64,000 nt of DNA from Bin52 sp965213935. Its GTDB lineage: Bacteria > Pseudomonadota > Alphaproteobacteria > Thalassobaculales > Thalassobaculaceae. Under the pieces are notes generated by a model. It ran no database searches. It was not told the origin of the DNA and saw only the letters and a program-made list of their open reading frames with translations. The position numbers were made by a program, and so were the translations under genes. Positions within the stretch are counted from its first letter, which is position 1, and each line of letters begins with the position of its first letter. Location: contig CBDCAO010000012.1 in NCBI GenBank assembly GCA_965213935.1, positions 124,001-188,000 on the forward strand. The letters run 5' to 3'. Shown one piece after another: positions 46,401 to 55,714 of the stretch.

Positions 46401-46553
46401 TCACGTGGTGTCGATGTCGTCCTCATCGAGAATTCTCTCGGCCGCTCCCCTGGGGTCGGCAAACTGCCCGGTCCGCAGCGCCCAGATGAATGCCGCCAGC
46501 CCGAGCAGGCCGAGCAGCAGCGCAACGGGAACCAGCAGCAGCAAGACATCCAT
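46401..46553 (-). CDS. ccoS: cbb3-type cytochrome oxidase assembly protein CcoS
   Basis: A 50-residue single-span protein: MDVLLLLVPVALLLGLLGLA then AFIWALRTGQFADPRGAAER and an acidic end, ILDEDDIDTT. The F-D-D/P-x-G-A-A-x-R-I-L-x-D/E block after the membrane span is the CcoS signature. It is required for cofactor insertion into the oxidase. Its ATG overlaps the ccoI stop (ATGA), closing the ccoGHIS operon. Confidence 0.93.
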   Translation of the reverse strand: MDVLLLLVPVALLLGLLGLAAFIWALRTGQFADPRGAAERILDEDDIDTT

Positions 46554-48733
46554 CACCTCGCCCCGGCGCCGCGCGCGAGCCTGAGTGCATTGGCGGTCAC
46601 CAGCACCGAAGAGAGCGACATGGCGAGTGCCGCCACCAGGGGGGTTGCAAGCCCGGCAACCGCAACCGGAACCGCAACCAGGTTGTAGACCGCCGCCAGT
46701 GCCAGGTTCTGGCGCATGAGGGTGCGCGCCCGGCGCGCGCAGTCGACCGCCGAGGAGACAGCACCGAACGAGTCGCCCAGATAGACCAGGTCGGCGGCGG
46801 TGCGCCCGACATCGCAGGCGCCCGACGGCGCCATCGAGGCGTGGGCGGCTCCGAGCGCCGGACCGTCGTTCAGTCCGTCACCGACCATCAGGACCCGCTC
46901 GCCGGTGGCCTGCAATTCCCGGAGCCGCGCGTTCTTGGCTCCCGGCCGCACCTCGCCGAGCCACCGCTCGACGCCGGCGGCAGCGGCCACGGCCGCAACC
47001 CGTTCCGATCGATCGCCCGAGAGGATCTCGACCCCGAGACCGAGCCCGGAAAGCGCGCGCACCGTGCCGGCAACCTCGGGACGCAACACCTCCTCGAACC
47101 CGAACCCGGCCAGCACCTCGCCGTCACGGCTCAGCACCATGTCGTCGGCAGACCGGCCGGCCCAGCCCGCACGACCGAGCCGGAAGCACTGTCCGTCACG
47201 CCTGTACTCCAGCCCGTCGCCGATGTGTTCGCTCACACCCTCGCAGTCGTCGGGTGTGATCGCGCGGGCATCGGCGAGCGCACGGAGCGCCCGCGCCTTC
47301 GGGTGTGAACTCGCACCCGCCATGCCGGCCGCGCGTGCAAGTGCTGCCGCGTCGATCCGCCCGCCATCGGCAACCCGGGCCTCGCCGGTGGTCATCGTCC
47401 CGGTCTTGTCCAGCACCACGTGGGTGACCGCTGCCAGGCGCTCGAGGGCAGCACCGTCCTTGAGCAGGATCCGGGCGGAAAACAGCCGGCCCGCGGCCAC
47501 CACGTGCACCATCGGCACCGCGAGCGCCAGCGCGCACGGGCAGGTAATGATGAGGACCGCAACCGCGATCCGGGCGGAGTGCCACGCATCGCCGGATGCC
47601 ACCCACCAGCCGAGAAAGGCGAGGACGGCAACCGCGTGCACCGCCGGCACGTAGACCGCGGCCGCCCGGTCCGAGAGCGCGTGGTAGCCGGCCCGGGCGC
47701 CTTCCGCCGCCTCCATCAGCCGGGTGACCGAGGCCACGAAACTCTCCGATACCGGTCTGGTGGCCCGCATGCGGAACCCGTCACCGAGGTTCAGCATGCC
47801 GGCGCTGAGTTCATCCCCCGTGCGCAGTGTCACCGGCACCGACTCGCCGGTGACGATCGCCGCGTCAACCAGCCCCGGTCCGTCAAGCACCTCGCCGTCG
47901 ACCGCGATCCGGTCGCCGGGACGCACCAGCAGCACCTCGCCCGCGCTCACCTGCGCGACATCGACATCGCGGACAGTCCCGTCGGCTGCCACCCGCAGCG
48001 CATGTCGGGGCGCCAGCCGCGACAGCAGCGTCGCGGCGCCGCGGGCGCGCCGGCGCATCAGGTGATCGAGGGTGCGCCCGATCAGCAGGAAGAACAGCAG
48101 CCCGACCGCGGCATCAAAATACGCGTGCGGACCACCCCGGGCGGTTTCCACCAGCGACAGGGCCACGGCGAGGATCACCGCGAGCGAAATCGGAACATCC
48201 ATGGTCAGGCGCCGGACCGCGAGTGCTGCCAGCGCACCGGAGAAGAACGGCCTGCCGGCCACTGCGACGGCCGGGATGGCGATCAGCGCCGAGAGCCAGT
48301 GAAACAGGTCGCGGGTACTGGCATCGGCGCCGGACCAGACCGCGATCGACATCAGCATGATGTTGCCGGCGGCGAAGCCTGCGACCGCAAGCGATAGCAG
48401 CAGCCGGCGATACCGCGCGTCGTCTCCCGCCGTCTCGCGATCAGGGTCGGGGATGTGCGCCTCGAACCCGAGCGTGCGCAGGGCCGAGAGCATCGCTGCC
48501 GCCGAGGTCACCCCCTCGCGCCAGACCACGCGCACGCGCCGCAGCGTCAGGTTGACCCGAACCTCGACCACCCCCGGCGCCGCGCCAAGACCGATCTCGA
48601 TCGTGCGCATGCAGGCGCCGCAGTGCATGCCGGGGACCGAGAGAACCAGTTCGCAGCGCCCGGCCCGGCGCCGGACGGCGGTGTCCGCGGTGCGGGCATC
48701 GAGGTCGGGGATCGCCGCGTCAGCCCGGAGCAT
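46553..48733 (-). CDS. ccoI: CcoI/FixI copper-type P-ATPase for cbb3 oxidase assembly
   Basis: A 726-residue inner-membrane ATPase that delivers copper for the oxidase. The N-terminal heavy-metal domain has PGMHCGACMRTIE (CxxC). The membrane CPC motif is IITCPCALALAVP, the phosphorylation site VLDKTGTMTTGEA, nucleotide binding SSHPKARAL, hinge VGDGLNDGPALGAA, and actuator VTGESVP. All catalytic residues are present. ATG 48733 (MLRADAAIPD) is used: it overlaps the ccoH stop by 14 bases, and the frame above it has no homology. Confidence 0.95.
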   Translation of the reverse strand: MLRADAAIPDLDARTADTAVRRRAGRCELVLSVPGMHCGACMRTIEIGLGAAPGVVEVRVNLTLRRVRVVWREGVTSAAAMLSALRTLGFEAHIPDPDRETAGDDARYRRLLLSLAVAGFAAGNIMLMSIAVWSGADASTRDLFHWLSALIAIPAVAVAGRPFFSGALAALAVRRLTMDVPISLAVILAVALSLVETARGGPHAYFDAAVGLLFFLLIGRTLDHLMRRRARGAATLLSRLAPRHALRVAADGTVRDVDVAQVSAGEVLLVRPGDRIAVDGEVLDGPGLVDAAIVTGESVPVTLRTGDELSAGMLNLGDGFRMRATRPVSESFVASVTRLMEAAEGARAGYHALSDRAAAVYVPAVHAVAVLAFLGWWVASGDAWHSARIAVAVLIITCPCALALAVPMVHVVAAGRLFSARILLKDGAALERLAAVTHVVLDKTGTMTTGEARVADGGRIDAAALARAAGMAGASSHPKARALRALADARAITPDDCEGVSEHIGDGLEYRRDGQCFRLGRAGWAGRSADDMVLSRDGEVLAGFGFEEVLRPEVAGTVRALSGLGLGVEILSGDRSERVAAVAAAAGVERWLGEVRPGAKNARLRELQATGERVLMVGDGLNDGPALGAAHASMAPSGACDVGRTAADLVYLGDSFGAVSSAVDCARRARTLMRQNLALAAVYNLVAVPVAVAGLATPLVAALAMSLSSVLVTANALRLARGAGAR

Positions 48734-49187
48734 CGACGCTGATCCGCTGTTCGAGCCTGAAGCGCGTCCCGTCAGCGGCGACCGCATCCACGCGCACGTT
48801 CCACACTCCGGGCCCCGGCAGCGGCGCAAACACGCCGCGGCCGCCGTCGATGCGCATCTGCCCGCCGGTATCCTCCCCGGTCCCGACCGGGCGTTCCAGG
48901 CGCAAGGCAGCAGCCCCCAACGGAACCGGTGTGCCGTCCCGGTCGGTCAGGGTGAAGTCGAGGCCTGTTGCCGAGACCCGTAGCCTGCCGTCCCAGCCGA
49001 GCGCCTGCTGCTCTGCCGCCTGTCGCAGCACCGCGTTGTAGCGCTGGCTCGCGACATAACTGTCGGGCACCACCAGTCCGGTCCAGGTTCCGGTTGCCAC
49101 CAGGGCGAAGACCAGGTTCGCCGCACACACCACCGCGAAGAACAGCCCGAACATCCAGGCGACGTGGCGGCCAGTCAGTCGGGTCAC
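48720..49187 (-). CDS. ccoH: CcoH/FixH family assembly protein
   Basis: 155 residues. One membrane span (about residues 8-34, HVAWMFGLFFAVVCAANLVF) is followed by a periplasmic beta domain with WTGLVVPDSYVASQRYNAVL, typical of FixH, and GVWNVRVDAVAADGTRFRLE near the end. It takes part in cbb3 maturation with CcoI. It overlaps ccoG by 4 bases and ccoI by 14, indicating tight coupling. Confidence 0.92.
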   Translation of the reverse strand: MTRLTGRHVAWMFGLFFAVVCAANLVFALVATGTWTGLVVPDSYVASQRYNAVLRQAAEQQALGWDGRLRVSATGLDFTLTDRDGTPVPLGAAALRLERPVGTGEDTGGQMRIDGGRGVFAPLPGPGVWNVRVDAVAADGTRFRLEQRISVDAPG

Positions 49188-50740
49188 CCGCTGTCTCTCC
49201 GCGGGCTCTCGAACACGGCTTCCCGCGCCGCGACCTCACCGTCATCGCGCGCCTCGGCGAGGAAGTGGAAACCGGAGTGCGAGCCCGGAAGATCGGCACG
49301 CGAGAGATGGACATAGATCTTCGCCGTCTTCAGCGCGTCGGGTGCGGCCGAGAAGGTGAGCGACGGCGACGGCTCTCCGGTCGCCCCTGCCAGTCGAAGC
49401 CGCGCACCCGGCAGGCCCTCGATCGTGAGCGTGACCTTGCGCGGCTCGGTCTGCATGTTCAGGACCTTGATGGTGTAGCCGTTGCGGATCGACCCGTCGC
49501 TCAGCCGCACGAAGAGCGGATTGCGGTCGTGGACCACGTGGAGTTCGAGCCGATCGCGGGTCGCCAGCAGGCCGAGCATGACGATTCCGATCGCACACCA
49601 CACACCCGCATAGCCGAGCGTGCGTGGCCGCAGCACGATGCGCCACGAGAACTGGCGGACCCCGTCCGCGAGGCCTCCGTCCGGCGCCCGGGTGCGGCCC
49701 GGATCGATCTCGCTGTCCGGCCCGCGCGCCAGCGCCATGTTGGCATTGTGGTCGCTCAGCGTCGCATACGAGATCAACCCTCCTGGCCGACCGATCCGTT
49801 CCATCACCCCGTTGCAGGCATCGATGCACAGCGCGCAGGTAATGCACTCGAACTGCTGGCCGTCCCGGATGTCGATCCCCATGGGACAGACCGCGACACA
49901 GGCATTGCAGTCGACGCAGTCGCCGCGCGGGGCGTCATCCTCCCGGTTGCGCCGCAGGTGGCGGCCACGCGGTTCACCGCGCCAGTCGTTGTAGGACACG
50001 GTAAGGGAGTTCTCGTCCAGCATGGCCCCCTGGATCCGCGGCCACGGGCACATGTAGATGCAGACCTGCTCACGCAGCAGGCCGCCCAGCACGTAGGTGG
50101 TGGCAGTCAGCACCGCGATGGTGGCGTAGGCAACCCCGGGGGCCTCGCCGTGGACGAGATCGACGGCGAGTCGTGGAGCATCGGCGAAGTAAAAGATCCA
50201 GGCGCCGCCGGTCGAGACCGCGATCAGCAGCCACACCGCGTGCTTGGCACCGCGCCGGCGCAGCTTGTTGGCCGACCACGGCGCCGCGTCGAGCCTGACG
50301 CGGGCGTTCCGGTCACCCTCGAAGAACCGTTCGATCACCAGAAACAGGTCGACCCAGACGGTCTGGGGACAGGCGTAGCCGCACCAGGCGCGGCCCACCG
50401 TCGAGGTGACCAGGAACAGCCCGATACCGGCCATGATCAGCAGACCGGCCACATAGTAGAACTCGTGCGGCCAGATCTCGATGAAGAAGAAGAAGAAACG
50501 CCGGTTGGCAAGGTCCACCAGAACCGCCTGGTCCGACACGTGCGGGCCCCGGTCCCAGCGCAGCCAGGGCGTGACATAGTAAATGGCGAGCGTGACCGCC
50601 ATGATCCACCACTTCAGCCGGCGGAAGGCCCCGCGAACACGCTTGGGATGGATGCGGACCCGCGGCGCATAGAGCGGGCCCTTGCGGTGATGCTCGACCG
50701 CGGAAACCTCGTGAAGCTCGGGCTCGCCTGTCTGGGTCAT
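49184..50740 (-). CDS. ccoG: CcoG/FixG cytochrome oxidase accessory protein
   Basis: A 518-residue membrane ferredoxin-like protein involved in copper handling during cbb3 assembly. Several membrane spans (from IMAVTLAIYYVTPWLRWD) precede GYACPQTVWVDLFLVIERFF, then two 4Fe-4S clusters in CVDCNACVAVCPMGIDIRDG and FECITCALCIDACNGVMERI. A C-terminal IgG-like domain (KVTLTIEGLPGARLRLAGAT) completes the family architecture. It lies 12 bases after ccoP, so the structural and assembly genes are probably one transcript. Confidence 0.95.
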   Translation of the reverse strand: MTQTGEPELHEVSAVEHHRKGPLYAPRVRIHPKRVRGAFRRLKWWIMAVTLAIYYVTPWLRWDRGPHVSDQAVLVDLANRRFFFFFIEIWPHEFYYVAGLLIMAGIGLFLVTSTVGRAWCGYACPQTVWVDLFLVIERFFEGDRNARVRLDAAPWSANKLRRRGAKHAVWLLIAVSTGGAWIFYFADAPRLAVDLVHGEAPGVAYATIAVLTATTYVLGGLLREQVCIYMCPWPRIQGAMLDENSLTVSYNDWRGEPRGRHLRRNREDDAPRGDCVDCNACVAVCPMGIDIRDGQQFECITCALCIDACNGVMERIGRPGGLISYATLSDHNANMALARGPDSEIDPGRTRAPDGGLADGVRQFSWRIVLRPRTLGYAGVWCAIGIVMLGLLATRDRLELHVVHDRNPLFVRLSDGSIRNGYTIKVLNMQTEPRKVTLTIEGLPGARLRLAGATGEPSPSLTFSAAPDALKTAKIYVHLSRADLPGSHSGFHFLAEARDDGEVAAREAVFESPRRDSG

Positions 50741-50752
50741 CGCACTGCCGTG

Positions 50753-51598
50753 CTATTCGCCCCCGCCGAGGCTGTGAACGTAGAGCGTGAGTTGCTTGAC
50801 CACGGTGTCGCCGAGCCGCGCACCCCAGGCCGGCATGACACCATGCGACGGCTGCCTGACCTGCGCCATGATCGAGTCGGGATCCGAGCCGTAGAGCCAG
50901 ATGGCGTCGGCAAGCGCCGGGGCTCCGAGGTCCCGCATGCCCTCCCCGCCCTCGCCGTGGCACACCTCACACTGCTCGGCGTAGATTTCGCTGCCGAGGT
51001 TGGCGTCGCCGGTGACCGGCTCGCGGCCGCCGAGTGCGAGCAGGTGGGCGGTTACGTCGCGGATGTCCACGGCTTCGAGGATGCCGTCGGTCCCGAAGGC
51101 CGGCATCTCGGAGAACCGGCTATCGTCGCTGGACTCGTCGCGGATGCCGGCGCTGATCGTCTGGTGGATCTCCTCGAGCGATCCTCCCCAGATCCAGTCG
51201 TCATCGTTCAGGTTCGGATAACCGGCAGATCCGACCGCGCCGGAACCGTGGCACTGCGAACAGTGAACCCGGAAGGCGGCGGCCCCGCCCGCGATGGCGA
51301 ACTGCGCCAGTTCCTCGTCGCCGCGGATGGTTGCCAGGTCGGAACTGGCGATCCGCGCGACGATTTCGCGGCGCTCGTCGGCAACCATGGCCATGGTCTG
51401 TTCAAGTTCGCCACGGCTCGAGTAGCCCAGCAGCCCGGCGGTATTGCCGGTCACGAGCGGTATTGCCGGGTAGGCGATGCAGTATCCGATGCCCCACAGG
51501 ATGGTGAGGTAGAAGGTCCACAACCACCACCGCGGAAGCGGCGTGTTGAGCTCGCGGATGCCGTCCCATTCGTGGCCGGTTGTCTCCTGTTCACTCAT
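50753..51598 (-). CDS. ccoP: cbb3 oxidase subunit III, dihaem cytochrome CcoP
   Basis: 281 residues. An N-terminal membrane anchor (PLPRWWLWTFYLTILWGIGY) precedes two cytochrome c domains with haem sites FRVHCSQCHGSGAVGSAGYP and AEQCEVCHGEGGEGMRDLGA. Axial methionines are in SEMPAFG and GVMPAWGARL. It delivers electrons to the catalytic core. It overlaps ccoQ by 8 bases. Confidence 0.96.
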   Translation of the reverse strand: MSEQETTGHEWDGIRELNTPLPRWWLWTFYLTILWGIGYCIAYPAIPLVTGNTAGLLGYSSRGELEQTMAMVADERREIVARIASSDLATIRGDEELAQFAIAGGAAAFRVHCSQCHGSGAVGSAGYPNLNDDDWIWGGSLEEIHQTISAGIRDESSDDSRFSEMPAFGTDGILEAVDIRDVTAHLLALGGREPVTGDANLGSEIYAEQCEVCHGEGGEGMRDLGAPALADAIWLYGSDPDSIMAQVRQPSHGVMPAWGARLGDTVVKQLTLYVHSLGGGE

Positions 51599-51755
51599 CG
51601 CCCCGCTCCTCCCGGAACGGAATGCGCGCCGCCTTCTCGGCGGCGGCGCGTGCGCCGGGCCGCAGGCAGGTAAACAGCACCAGTCCGACGAAGGTGATAA
51701 CCAGGTAGATCAGTCCCCAGCTGCCGGCAAGGTGACGCAGGGTTTCGTAGTCCAT
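51591..51755 (-). CDS. ccoQ: cbb3 oxidase subunit CcoQ
   Basis: A 54-residue single-span protein: MDYETLRHLAGSWGLIYLVI, TFVGLVLFTCLRPGARAAAE and KAARIPFREERGDE. The R-P-G-A-R-x-x-A-E-x-A-A-x-I-P-F/L block after the span is the CcoQ/FixQ signature. It lies between ccoO and ccoP as in other cco operons and overlaps ccoP by 8 bases. Confidence 0.93.
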   Translation of the reverse strand: MDYETLRHLAGSWGLIYLVITFVGLVLFTCLRPGARAAAEKAARIPFREERGDE

Positions 51756-51764
51756 CGCCGCCTC

Positions 51765-52496
51765 CTACCGCAGGTTCTCTTCGGGTCGGAACGCCGTGAA
51801 ATCCACCAGGGTGCCGAGCATCTGCATGTAGGCGACCAGCGCATCCATCTCGGTCGCACGGCCGGGCTGGCCGTCGAAGTCCCGGACCGTCACCGGACCG
51901 TAGCGTGCGAAGAGCCCGTCGGAATCCGCTTCCGGATCGGCCTGGGCGTACATGTCGGCCACCGCGTTCGCCACCATCTCCTCGCTGTAGGGTACACCGA
52001 GCGCCGCCTGCACCTCGAGGTGGCCGGAGACGTGACCGTCGCGCAACCCGGTTGCGAGCAGGCTGGGATAGGATGGCATCACCGACTCCGGCACCACCGA
52101 GCGCGGCGCGATCATGTGCTGGACGTGCCATTCGTCCGAGTAGCGCCCGCCGACGCGTGCAAGGTCGGGACCGGTCCTCTTCGATCCCCACTGGAACGGT
52201 CGATCGTACATGGATTCGGCCGCGAGCGAGTAGTGCCCGTAGCGTTCGACCTCGTCACGGAACGGCCTGATCATCTGGCTGTGGCAGACGTAACAGCCCT
52301 CGCGCACATAGATGTTCCGGCCGGCCAGTTCGAGGGGTGTGTACGGCCGAACTCCCTTGACCTTCTCGATGGTGTTGTCGAGGTAGAACAGCGGCGCGAT
52401 CTCGACGATGCCGCCGACCGACACCACCAGCAGGCTCGCGACCAGCAGCAGGGTGGCATTGCGTTCGAGGCTCTTGTGCCGGGAAAGAAACGCCAT
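51765..52496 (-). CDS. ccoO: cbb3 oxidase subunit II, monohaem cytochrome CcoO
   Basis: 243 residues. After an N-terminal anchor (ATLLLVASLLVVSVGGIVEI) come YTPLELAGRNIYVREGCYVC and HSQMIRPFRDEVERYG, the CcoO haem site (CxxCH) and flank. The axial Met is in ESVMPSYPSL. ATG 52496 overlaps the ccoN stop (ATGA); a GTG three bases earlier in the same frame is possible. Confidence 0.96.
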   Translation of the reverse strand: MAFLSRHKSLERNATLLLVASLLVVSVGGIVEIAPLFYLDNTIEKVKGVRPYTPLELAGRNIYVREGCYVCHSQMIRPFRDEVERYGHYSLAAESMYDRPFQWGSKRTGPDLARVGGRYSDEWHVQHMIAPRSVVPESVMPSYPSLLATGLRDGHVSGHLEVQAALGVPYSEEMVANAVADMYAQADPEADSDGLFARYGPVTVRDFDGQPGRATEMDALVAYMQMLGTLVDFTAFRPEENLR

Positions 52497-54094
52497 CACG
52501 CATGCCCTCCGGCTGCCGAGGGAACCAGGGGCACCTCGTCACGGATCCTGCCGCGGGTCGTCATCCACAGGTTCCACGCCATGAGCACGGCACCGGTGAG
52601 GTAGAGCACTCCGCCGAACAGCCGCAGGACGTAGTACGGGAACATCGCGTCAACGGTCTCGGCGAAGGAATACACCAGGAATCCCTGGTCGTCGTACTCG
52701 CGCCACATCAGCCCCTGCTGGATGCCGGAGACCCACATTACCGCGGCGTAGACCACGATTCCGAGCGTCGCCAGCCAGAAGTGCCAGTTGATCATGCGCA
52801 GGCTGTAGAGCCGCTCCCGACCCCACAGCCGGGGCACCAGGAAGTACATGGCGGCAAAGCTGATCATCCCCACCCAGCCCAGCGCCCCGGAGTGGACATG
52901 GCCGATTGTCCAGTCGGTGTAGTGGCTGAGAGAGTTGACCGCCTTGATCGACATTACCGGCCCCTCGAAGGTCGCCATGCCGTAAAATGCGAGCGCAAGG
53001 ACCATCATGCGGATGATCGGGTCGGTTCGGATCTTGTCCCAGGCACCCGAGAGTGTCATCAGCCCGTTGATCATGCCGCCCCACGACGGCATCCACAGCA
53101 TCACCGAGAACACCATGCCCAGGGTCTGGGCCCAGTCGGGCAGCGCGGTGTAGTGCAGGTGGTGCGGACCGGCCCAGATGTAGAGGAAGATCAGCGACCA
53201 GAAATGCACGATCGACAGGCGGTAGGAGTAGACCGGGCGATCAGCCTGTTTCGGCACGAAGTAGTACATCATGCCGAGGAACCCGGCCGTCAGGAAGAAC
53301 CCGACCGCGTTGTGCGCGTACCACCACTGGGTCAACGCGTCCTGTACGCCGGCGAACACGATGTAGCTCTTCGCGCCGACCAGCGAGACCGGAAGCGCCA
53401 GGTTGTTCACCACGTGCAGCATGGCGACCGTGACGATGAAGGACAGGTAGAACCAGTTGGCCACGTAGATATGAGGTTCCCTGCGCCTGAACAGGGTGAA
53501 CAGGAATACCGCGAGGTAGGCGACCCAGACCGCGGTCAGCCACAGGTCGACGTACCACTCCGGCTCGGCGTACTCCTTCGACTGGGTTATACCGAGCAGG
53601 TATCCGGTCGCCGCCAGCACGATGAACAGCTGGTAGCCCCAGAAAACGAACCAGACGAGGTTGCCGAGCGCAAGCCGGGCCCGGCAGGTCCGCTGCACCA
53701 CATAGAAGCTCGTGCACAGCAGCGCGTTGCCGCCAAATGCGAAGATCACTGCCGAGGTATGCAGCGGCCGCAGGCGCCCGAAGGTAAACCACGGGTCGAC
53801 GTTGAGTTGGGGCCAGGCCAGCTGGGCGGCGATGACCACTCCGACCAGAAGCCCCGCGAGGCCCCAGAACACCGTCGCGATGACGCCCCACCGCACCACG
53901 TCGTCCTGGTAGCCGGTCGTCTCGGGTGCAGGCGCAAACCGTACCTGGCGCAGCATCACCATGGTGGCGGCGGCAAAACAGACGGCAGCAATCCAGGCGT
54001 GCGTCCGGAATTCGGGCTCGACACCCTTTGCCGCCGCGATCACCGCCAGCAGCGTGGCAAATCCGGTTACACCGATCCAGAAGGCGTTTCGCAT
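52496..54094 (-). CDS. ccoN: cbb3 oxidase catalytic subunit I CcoN
   Basis: A 532-residue haem-copper oxygen reductase core. The protein has an extra N-terminal span, then RPLHTSAVIFAFGGNALLCT (low-spin haem His), WYAHNAVGFFLTAGFLGMMY (CuB His and the helix carrying the crosslinked Tyr of C-type oxidases), GPHHLHYTALPDWAQTLGMV (CuB His pair), and TDWTIGHVHSGALGWVGMIS (haem ligands). ATG 54094 is preferred because homology starts there; the frame is open to 54163. It is first in ccoNOQP. No FNR-type box (TTGAT-N4-ATCAA) was found upstream by eye. Confidence 0.97.
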   Translation of the reverse strand: MRNAFWIGVTGFATLLAVIAAAKGVEPEFRTHAWIAAVCFAAATMVMLRQVRFAPAPETTGYQDDVVRWGVIATVFWGLAGLLVGVVIAAQLAWPQLNVDPWFTFGRLRPLHTSAVIFAFGGNALLCTSFYVVQRTCRARLALGNLVWFVFWGYQLFIVLAATGYLLGITQSKEYAEPEWYVDLWLTAVWVAYLAVFLFTLFRRREPHIYVANWFYLSFIVTVAMLHVVNNLALPVSLVGAKSYIVFAGVQDALTQWWYAHNAVGFFLTAGFLGMMYYFVPKQADRPVYSYRLSIVHFWSLIFLYIWAGPHHLHYTALPDWAQTLGMVFSVMLWMPSWGGMINGLMTLSGAWDKIRTDPIIRMMVLALAFYGMATFEGPVMSIKAVNSLSHYTDWTIGHVHSGALGWVGMISFAAMYFLVPRLWGRERLYSLRMINWHFWLATLGIVVYAAVMWVSGIQQGLMWREYDDQGFLVYSFAETVDAMFPYYVLRLFGGVLYLTGAVLMAWNLWMTTRGRIRDEVPLVPSAAGGHA

Positions 54095-54699
54095 GTCCGT
54101 TCCCGTCCAGCATGACCGGCACCGGAATCCCGACGTGCCGGGATGGCGCGAGTATCCGGCCAAGCCCGGCGGATTTCAAGCGCTCCCACGAACGGGTGTC
54201 GAGGTCCCCCGAGACCCGACATGCACTTCCCGGCGCGGCTTTCCGCGACCTGCCTGGCTCTCCGAGTTGACGGATCGTTTGCCGCCCGGCCAACTGTCGC
54301 TCCCCGATTTGGGGCGCGTCCGTCGATGCTGCTCGCTCCGGAGCGGTGACCGTGGCCGTGACCACAGGGCCGGGAGGTCGCCGCCGGGCTCCGGCACCAC
54401 CGTTCCGTCTCTCAAATCCGTCTTTCCGGCAGCGGGCGGCCCCGGTCGTACAAATGATCTGTCCCGTCCGGCGTGGCTGGTCCCGGAACCAGTCCGTTGG
54501 GCCATGCTGCGGATTCCCTGTACGAGAAGGGCCGGCGAGGTGTCGCCCTGAATTCCGATACAACCCGGGCTGCCGCGGGGGCCGGCTGGGCCCGACGACG
54601 ACCAGACCTCCAGCCCTGCATGGGTTCCTGCAATACCGGGACCCTTCCGTGGGCGCCCGGGAGGAGGAGCACCTTACCTGTCATCCCCGAACGGGAACT
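54095..54699. other. Region without a convincing gene upstream of ccoN
   Basis: About 600 bases. Open frames on both strands show no recognisable domain. The ccoN promoter should be here but I could not identify it with confidence. Confidence 0.5.
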
Positions 54700-55134
54700 G
54701 TGGCCGGCGCCTGTCGACAGACCCTGCGCCAGCAGCCGCACGCCCGGGTCACGGTACTGTTCGGTTCGCGAGCGCTCGGAACGGCGCACCCGGACAGCGA
54801 CCGGGACATCGCAATCGTGCTCGAGGGTGACGAGCTGCGCCACCTGCGCCCGGCACGGTCGGTGTTTCCGCGATCGGAGCTGCCAGCCGATCTGCCGCAC
54901 GTCGATGTCCAGGCCCTGTCGGAGGACAACCGGCACCGAAATGCGCGTGCTCCAGGTACCTTGCCCCATGTGGTCTGTCACGACGGCAAGGTGCTTGCAG
55001 GCGAATGGAGCGGTCTGGCTGGTCTGGCAGCGGCACGCATTGTGGCGCGCTCCTCGAGCCACCGCCGACACTGCGGAGCTCCTGGTCAAGGCAGCGATGA
55101 AACGGCGCGAAGGTGCTGCCGACCGGAGCCATGA
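54700..55134 (+). CDS. MNT-type nucleotidyltransferase (possible MntA-like antitoxin)
   Basis: The frame carries VTVLFGSRALGTAHPDSDRD followed by IAIVLEGDEL, the GSxxxG...SDxD nucleotidyltransferase motif, then LPHVDVQALSED (third acidic residue) and HVVCHDGKVLAGEW, as in minimal nucleotidyltransferases paired with HEPN toxins. A GTG at 54700 is the likeliest start; no ATG fits. The last ~40 codons look degenerate and overlap the HEPN-like frame, so a frameshift may exist between the two. Such MNT proteins can AMPylate their HEPN partner. Confidence 0.6.
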   Translation: MAGACRQTLRQQPHARVTVLFGSRALGTAHPDSDRDIAIVLEGDELRHLRPARSVFPRSELPADLPHVDVQALSEDNRHRNARAPGTLPHVVCHDGKVLAGEWSGLAGLAAARIVARSSSHRRHCGAPGQGSDETARRCCRPEP

Positions 55135-55597
55135 CAGTGGCGGACTCACCACCGGTTTCGGTGCGCAGCGCCAGGACGAGAGCACGCTGGCACAGCGGAT
55201 GGCGGCCCTGAACGGCGACAGCCGCGCGCACCATGCGGGGATGTACGAACTCCGGCCGCCACTGGTACCGGATGTGAGGGCCGCCGTCAGGCGCGTTGCC
55301 GGAACACTCGATCACTGGGCATTCGAGATCAGAGAACGGAACGACGCCATGGCCGGGAAGATTGCCGGACTGGCGCGGGTCGCGGCCATTGACATGGCTG
55401 CTTGGCCCGGTCTCACCAGCACACCGGTGACACCCAGGACAGACGAGGGTCATCCAGCGCGAACTGCAGCGGAAGCGGCGCTCGAGGTCCCGGCGGAACT
55501 CCCCGAGGCGATTGCGTCGTTCCGGGACTGCATGGAGCAGGTGTCGGAGGGCCCGGCGCCAGGCGAGGACCTGCCGAGCCTCTCACCGGGCGACTGA
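55030..55597 (+). CDS. HEPN-like partner protein, start unclear
   Basis: In the next frame the sequence reads RATADTAELLVKAAMKRREG, AADRSHDSGGL, LAQRMAALNGDSRAHHAGMY and VRRVAGTLDHWAFEIRERND. Helical content and an R-x-x-H-type motif (ADRSHD) suit a HEPN domain, the RNase toxin class that pairs with MNT proteins. No ATG with a ribosome-binding site marks the start; a TTG or a fusion with the upstream frame is possible. The module may be decaying. Confidence 0.45.
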
Positions 55598-55714
55598 TTG
55601 CCTGCCGGCCAGCGCCGGCCGGATTTCTTCCCCCCGGCGCGAATGATCGGCCTGGTGCTGCTCTGACCCGGGGCAATCGGCGCTGACCGGATCCCGGACT
55701 GACCCCGCTACCGG

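Noticed and set aside
54095..54699. FNR/Anr-type box upstream of ccoN
   Set aside because: Searched by eye for TTGAT-N4-ATCAA on both strands; no acceptable match found.
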